Shown: positions 4,930-7,629 of the stretch, one piece after another
How the letters are laid out: every line of letters starts with the position of its first letter
Position numbering within the stretch: the stretch's first letter is position 1
From: Chlorobiota bacterium
Lineage (GTDB): Bacteria > Bacteroidota > Ignavibacteria > SZUA-365 > JAADGX01
Direction: 5' to 3'
NCBI GenBank assembly: GCA_013152135.1
Contig: JAADGX010000281.1
Location: 1-7,629, forward strand
Length of the DNA: 7,629 bases
Program-made: the position numbers and the translations under genes
The notes under the pieces: model-generated
Seen by the model: only the letters and a program-made list of their open reading frames with translations
Told to the model about the DNA's origin: nothing
Databases searched by the model: none

Positions 4930-6135
4930 TTATTCTGCCCTGAGAACGATCACTCCCACTGTCGGCGTGCTGTTCAACCGCACGGGGACCAGCGACATTC
5001 CCAACCCGTTGCAAACGTAGACAAGCGCGGTATCCACGCGGTAAAATCCGCTGATAAACCGTGTTTCAACCATGCTGCCTGTCACTCGCCACCCGAACAC
5101 CGAAACAGCAATCTGCCCGCCATGCGTGTGCCCGGCGGCGATGACCTGATACGTTTCCGCGGCCCGCTCAACAATGTCGGTAACGGGTTGATGTATTACG
5201 AGCAAGGAGAGATCCGCCGCTCCCGCTTCTTTCTCCATCGCATCGAGTTCTCCCACTCCCAGTCTGATACCGTAGACCTGCGTGGCCATGCTGATTGCGA
5301 CCCTTGCCCGATCGATGGTGACGTATCTCGTTTCATTTTCACCTACCGTGATTCCGGCATCCTCCAAGGCCGCGCGCACGGAATCCGCGCCCGACCAGTA
5401 ATCATGGTCGCCGAGGCACGCGAACACGCCATACCGTGATTGAATTGACTTCATCGACCGAGCAGCGAACGGTATGTACGCCTTGCCACTCGTGATCAAG
5501 TCCCCGGCGAAGAGAACGATATCCGGATGCTGTTCGTTTACCACGTCGATGTATGAACGCACACGCGCGGCGCCGGTGAATTCATCCGCTTGCAAATCGG
5601 AAATAACCACGATCCGGAGACCGTCCAAATCGCGTGACAATCCGGGCAGCACATACTCGATTCTGTCCACGTGCACCATGTGCGTATCGTAATACATGCG
5701 AAGCGGGACGTAGGCTGTAACCAGGATTGTGATGACGAGCACCGTCCACGATTCGACGCGATCCCATCTGGTTCTCCAACCGGCGCGAAGTTTCCGTACC
5801 AGAACTCCGGTCAACCACACGGGGAAAATCAGCACCGCACTCTGGGCAGCAATGGCCAGTCCCGCCCAGAACGAATAAACCAATACGAGAGAAATCAGGG
5901 TTCGTCCACCCCGAAGAGCTTCCAGCGTTTGCCATTCCTGTAAGAAGTAGGCAGTAAATACCACCACAGGGAACGCGTACATAACAATAAACACGAGCGC
6001 GTACGCCCGCTTGATATGGGCGAGTTTTCCGGCATACAGACCGCGGACGGCGCGTCCAACCCGGAAGAGAACGAACACCACCAACGGCGCGGACAGAAGC
6101 GAAATCACCAGGAGAGATTTGAATATCCAGGGCAT
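4930..6135 (-). CDS. membrane-anchored calcineurin-like metallophosphoesterase
   Basis: A 401-residue protein with an N-terminal membrane region (hydrophobic helices about 4-26, 44-65, 79-112 possibly split, and 129-145) followed by a calcineurin-type phosphoesterase domain (~170-395), the layout of the YkuE/YaeI-like group. Such enzymes hydrolyse phosphate esters with two metal ions; some act on lipid A precursors, but the substrate is unknown here. Motifs: 'SDLQAD' (D180, Q182), 'FAGDLIT' (D212), 'LGDHDYW' (D243, H244, D245), 'IHQP' (H315) and 'GHTHGGQI' (H336, H338). The first motif is normally DxH and the third GNH(D/E), so Gln replaces a metal-ligand His and Asp replaces the ligand Asn; both were checked at codon level (TTG on the plus strand at 5590-5592, GTC at 5407-5409). 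The frame upstream of the ATG reaches a stop at 6187-6189 without another ATG or GTG, so the start is secure, though no ribosome site is seen. It ends in TAA. Confidence 0.9.
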   Translation of the reverse strand: MPWIFKSLLVISLLSAPLVVFVLFRVGRAVRGLYAGKLAHIKRAYALVFIVMYAFPVVVFTAYFLQEWQTLEALRGGRTLISLVLVYSFWAGLAIAAQSAVLIFPVWLTGVLVRKLRAGWRTRWDRVESWTVLVITILVTAYVPLRMYYDTHMVHVDRIEYVLPGLSRDLDGLRIVVISDLQADEFTGAARVRSYIDVVNEQHPDIVLFAGDLITSGKAYIPFAARSMKSIQSRYGVFACLGDHDYWSGADSVRAALEDAGITVGENETRYVTIDRARVAISMATQVYGIRLGVGELDAMEKEAGAADLSLLVIHQPVTDIVERAAETYQVIAAGHTHGGQIAVSVFGWRVTGSMVETRFISGFYRVDTALVYVCNGLGMSLVPVRLNSTPTVGVIVLRAE

Positions 6136-6173
6136 GGCCGCTACGCGCCCGCTACCTGCTTCCCTTCGGGCTG

Positions 6174-6196
6174 CCGACCGAAAATATTACGGCCGG
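6174..6196 (-). other. intercistronic hairpin between the Nfu and phosphoesterase genes
   Basis: On the reverse strand CCGGCCG and CGGTCGG form a 7-bp stem with one G-U pair around a 9-base AT-rich loop. On the forward strand the same position is an A-C mismatch, so the structure favours reverse-strand RNA. No U-tract follows, so it is unlikely to be a terminator. It may be an mRNA-processing or stability element, or a leader structure before the phosphoesterase start 38 bases on. Confidence 0.35.
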
Positions 6197-6259
6197 ATAA
6201 AGACACCCGAAGCAAAGCAACATCTGCTGCACCTTGTATCCGCGGAATGTATTTCAAGA

Positions 6260-6526
6260 TCAATCGGAAGCGAATGTCGAATCCAGGCCCGCGAGTTTCA
6301 CGGCGCGTATGCCGCTGACCTTTCGTTTCAGAATGGCTTCGACGCCGCGTTTGAGAGTCATGTTCGAGGAAGGGCATGTTTCGCAGGCGCCGGTAAGTTC
6401 AACGTACACGACGCCCTCGTAAACATTCACAAGCGAGATGGAACCGCCGTCCATTTCCAGGTACGGCTTTATATCACGTTCGATGACCTCGAGGATTCTT
6501 TCGCGCAAGTTGTTGTATGAATTCAT
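6260..6526 (-). CDS. NifU C-terminal-domain (Nfu-type) Fe-S scaffold protein
   Basis: A single-domain Nfu protein of 88 residues from the ATG at 6526. A TTG at 6544 in frame would add six hydrophobic residues and is less likely. The core is textbook: 'ILEVIERDIKPYLEMDGGSISLV' opening as helix and strand, then 'VYVELTGACETCPSSNMTLKRGVEAIL' with the C48-x2-C51 pair that holds a [4Fe-4S] cluster between two monomers. It receives and passes on clusters to cytoplasmic client enzymes. The usual family size for a lone domain is about 75-100 residues, so it is complete. It lies 124 bases upstream of the phosphoesterase gene in the same orientation and may share its transcript; the two functions are not obviously linked. 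Divergent to it lies uvrA. No Shine-Dalgarno site is visible. It ends in TGA. Confidence 0.93.
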   Translation of the reverse strand: MNSYNNLRERILEVIERDIKPYLEMDGGSISLVNVYEGVVYVELTGACETCPSSNMTLKRGVEAILKRKVSGIRAVKLAGLDSTFASD

Positions 6527-6585
6527 CAATAAAAACGATAGCAATTATCATAAACAATACTGAATAAAACCTACATAAAACTCCG

Positions 6586-6715
6586 TTGCCCGGCAATATT
6601 ATTCCGCGCGGCGCAATGGACGACCGTGCAATACTTGCATCCGGATGAACTGTCCGGCGTCCTTCCGCAGAATCAAAGCTCGGACAACAAATCATCATTG
6701 CCGGGAAATTCCGGC
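6586..6715. promoter_or_regulatory. dyad-rich divergent promoter region between the Nfu gene and uvrA
   Basis: The 216-base gap 6527-6742 has no gene but several short inverted repeats: TTGCC-C-GGCAA (6586-6596), TGCAA-TAC-TTGCA (6627-6639), CATCCGGATG (6638-6647, overlapping the last) and GCCGG-GAAATT-CCGGC (6700-6715). TGTCCG (6651-6656) and CGGACA (6681-6686) form a longer-range dyad. Because uvrA is commonly under LexA control, one of these could be a damage-response operator. None matches a LexA box I know with confidence, and no clear promoter hexamers are visible. Confidence 0.35.
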
Positions 6716-6742
6716 TTTCGTATGTTGATTTGATGTGACCTA

Positions 6743-7438
6743 TTGAAACCAGGCAACCGTATTTTGGCAGCAAAGAGAATATATCGTGATTTCTATTCAC
6801 CGGGAGAATGGATCCAGGTCCGGGGAGCGCGGGAACATAACCTGAAGAACATCGACGTGGATATCCCGCGCGATAAGCTGGTGGTGATCACCGGTCTTTC
6901 GGGTTCCGGGAAGTCCTCCCTGGCCTTCGATACTCTCTACGCCGAAGGCCAACGCCGTTACGTCGAATGCCTGTCCGTGTACGCCCGGCAGTTTCTCGGA
7001 CCCATGGAACGTCCGGACGTGGACAAGATCGAAGGACTAAGCCCGGCCATTTCCATCGAACAGAAGACCGTAAGCAGGAACCCGCGATCAACCGTGGGTA
7101 CGGTAACGGAAATTTACGACTACCTGCGACTCTTGTTCGCCCGGGCCGGGGTCCAGCATTGCCACAAGTGCGGTACACCCGTGCAGCGTCAGACGCAGGA
7201 CCAGATGGTTGATCGCATTCTCTCCCTGCCAAGGAAAAGTCGCATCGTTATCCTGGCCCCGGTCGTGCGGGGTCGCAAGGGACATTACCGCGAATTGTTC
7301 GAGGAAATCGCCAGGGACGGATTCACCCGCGTCCGGGTGGACGGGGAAATCCGTGAAATCGAACCGGGCATGAAACTGAACCGGTACCGCATCCACAACA
7401 TTGAGGTTGTCATCGACCGCCTCGTCATCGGAAAGTAA
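6743..7438 (+). CDS. uvrA: UvrA excinuclease subunit, 5' part ending at an in-frame TAA
   Basis: The N-terminal quarter of UvrA, the DNA-damage-recognition ATPase of nucleotide excision repair. Residues 24-36 'IQVRGAREHNLKN' and Walker A 'GLSGSGKSS' (51-59) begin the first ABC ATPase. 'AEGQRRYVECLSVYARQFLG' and 'IEGLSPAISIEQK' follow, then 'NPRSTVGTVTEIYDYLRLLFAR' and the UvrB-binding region from about 137 to 225, which includes 'CHKCG' and 'ILAPVVRGRKG'. Having the UvrB-binding region makes it a class I UvrA rather than UvrA2. The frame stops at TAA 7436-7438, after 231 codons, where E. coli UvrA (~940 residues) simply continues. No in-frame ATG or GTG lies between the upstream stop (6731) and the ATPase start, so initiation must use TTG at 6743 or TTG at 6764; the latter has AGG 10 bases before it. 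Alone, this fragment lacks the ABC signature and the second ATPase and should be inactive. Confidence 0.93.
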   Translation: MKPGNRILAAKRIYRDFYSPGEWIQVRGAREHNLKNIDVDIPRDKLVVITGLSGSGKSSLAFDTLYAEGQRRYVECLSVYARQFLGPMERPDVDKIEGLSPAISIEQKTVSRNPRSTVGTVTEIYDYLRLLFARAGVQHCHKCGTPVQRQTQDQMVDRILSLPRKSRIVILAPVVRGRKGHYRELFEEIARDGFTRVRVDGEIREIEPGMKLNRYRIHNIEVVIDRLVIGK

Positions 7439-7629
7439 ATTCAATCACGGCTGGCGGAATCTATCGAGATCGGTTTGAAAACGGGCAACGGGGTTGTCAT
7501 CATCCAGACAGACGATGAAGACCTGCTCTTCAGCCAGAGAAACGCCTGCCCCGTTGACGGCACGAGTTACGACGAGCCTGCTCCCAACAATTTCTCGTTC
7601 AATTCGCCGTTCGGCGCCTGCCCCGCCTG
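7439..7629 (+). pseudogene. uvrA: continuation of uvrA after the in-frame stop, runs off the window
   Basis: Directly after the TAA and in the same frame, 63 codons read as the next part of UvrA: 'RLAESIEIGLKTGNGVVII', 'DLLFSQRNACP' and 'FSFNSPFGACPAC', the last opening the first large zinc module before the signature region. Aligned by eye to E. coli UvrA ('VVIDRFKVRDDLTQRLAESFETAL'), there is no inserted or missing residue across the stop; the TAA replaces exactly one codon. This means a substitution, not a frameshift. The first CxxC of the zinc module reads 'CPVDG', with Asp (7556-7558) where Cys is usual. TTG at 7475 is the nearest plausible restart codon, without a clear ribosome site. 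Whether the gene is really broken depends on the true base at 7436-7438. Confidence 0.85.

Noticed and set aside
6627..6639. Known LexA box upstream of uvrA
   Set aside because: TGCAA-N3-TTGCA does not match the E. coli, Bacillus or other LexA operators I know, so only a general operator-like note is kept.
7436..7438. TAA reassigned as a sense codon
   Set aside because: TAA ends the first partial gene and the phosphoesterase gene normally, so a genome-wide reassignment does not fit.
7430..7450. Frameshift in uvrA at the stop
   Set aside because: The UvrA sequence on both sides is in the same frame with no residue gained or lost, so the change is a substitution.

Overview
The window looks like an ordinary chromosomal stretch of a mid-GC, Gram-negative bacterium, probably in the FCB group (Bacteroidota, Chlorobiota, Ignavibacteria and relatives). 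Several things point that way. There is a lipoprotein of the DUF4292/LolB-like kind. The UvrA continuation has an 'APNxFSFNSP' type zinc-module segment. Most genes have no strong Shine-Dalgarno site. The tRNA is preceded by a TTG / TAnnTTTG-like promoter. This is an inference from family habits; no rRNA or other marker is present to prove it. I see no phage, transposase, CRISPR or plasmid genes.

Layout, left to right. The window opens with the 3' end of a forward gene whose last ~57 residues resemble a carboxypeptidase-regulatory-like beta-sandwich. A strong bidirectional terminator (196-229) separates it from a reverse-strand membrane-protein pair, a Yip1-family protein (1475-2284) followed by an AI-2E/PerM-family transporter (251-1465). 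Divergent to that pair is a complete tRNA-Arg(ACG) at 2414-2487 with its own promoter and terminator. A soluble PAS-HisKA-HATPase histidine kinase follows on the reverse strand (2613-3743), with no response regulator beside it. A ~375-base gap (3744-4118) holds an AT-rich stretch, a duplicated hairpin element and a small candidate reverse ORF. A forward lipoprotein gene (4119-4922) then runs tail-to-tail, 7 bases apart, into a reverse membrane-anchored metallophosphoesterase (4930-6135). Upstream of that enzyme, in the same orientation, is a small NifU-C-type Fe-S scaffold (6260-6526). A dyad-rich divergent intergenic region (6527-6742) leads into forward uvrA, which is cut at 7436-7438 by an in-frame TAA although the same reading frame continues as clear UvrA to the window edge.

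Working together: the Yip1 and AI-2E genes are 9 bases apart and almost certainly co-transcribed. The Nfu and phosphoesterase genes may be co-transcribed (gap 124 bases, with a hairpin between). The rest are independent housekeeping or envelope genes.

The observations most worth checking are the lone nonsense codon in uvrA, the diverged metal-ligand positions of the phosphoesterase (DxQ and GDHD in place of DxH and GNHD), and the repeated CCATC-CTCA-GATGG hairpins with the small ORF they overlap. I found no convincing new multi-gene system.
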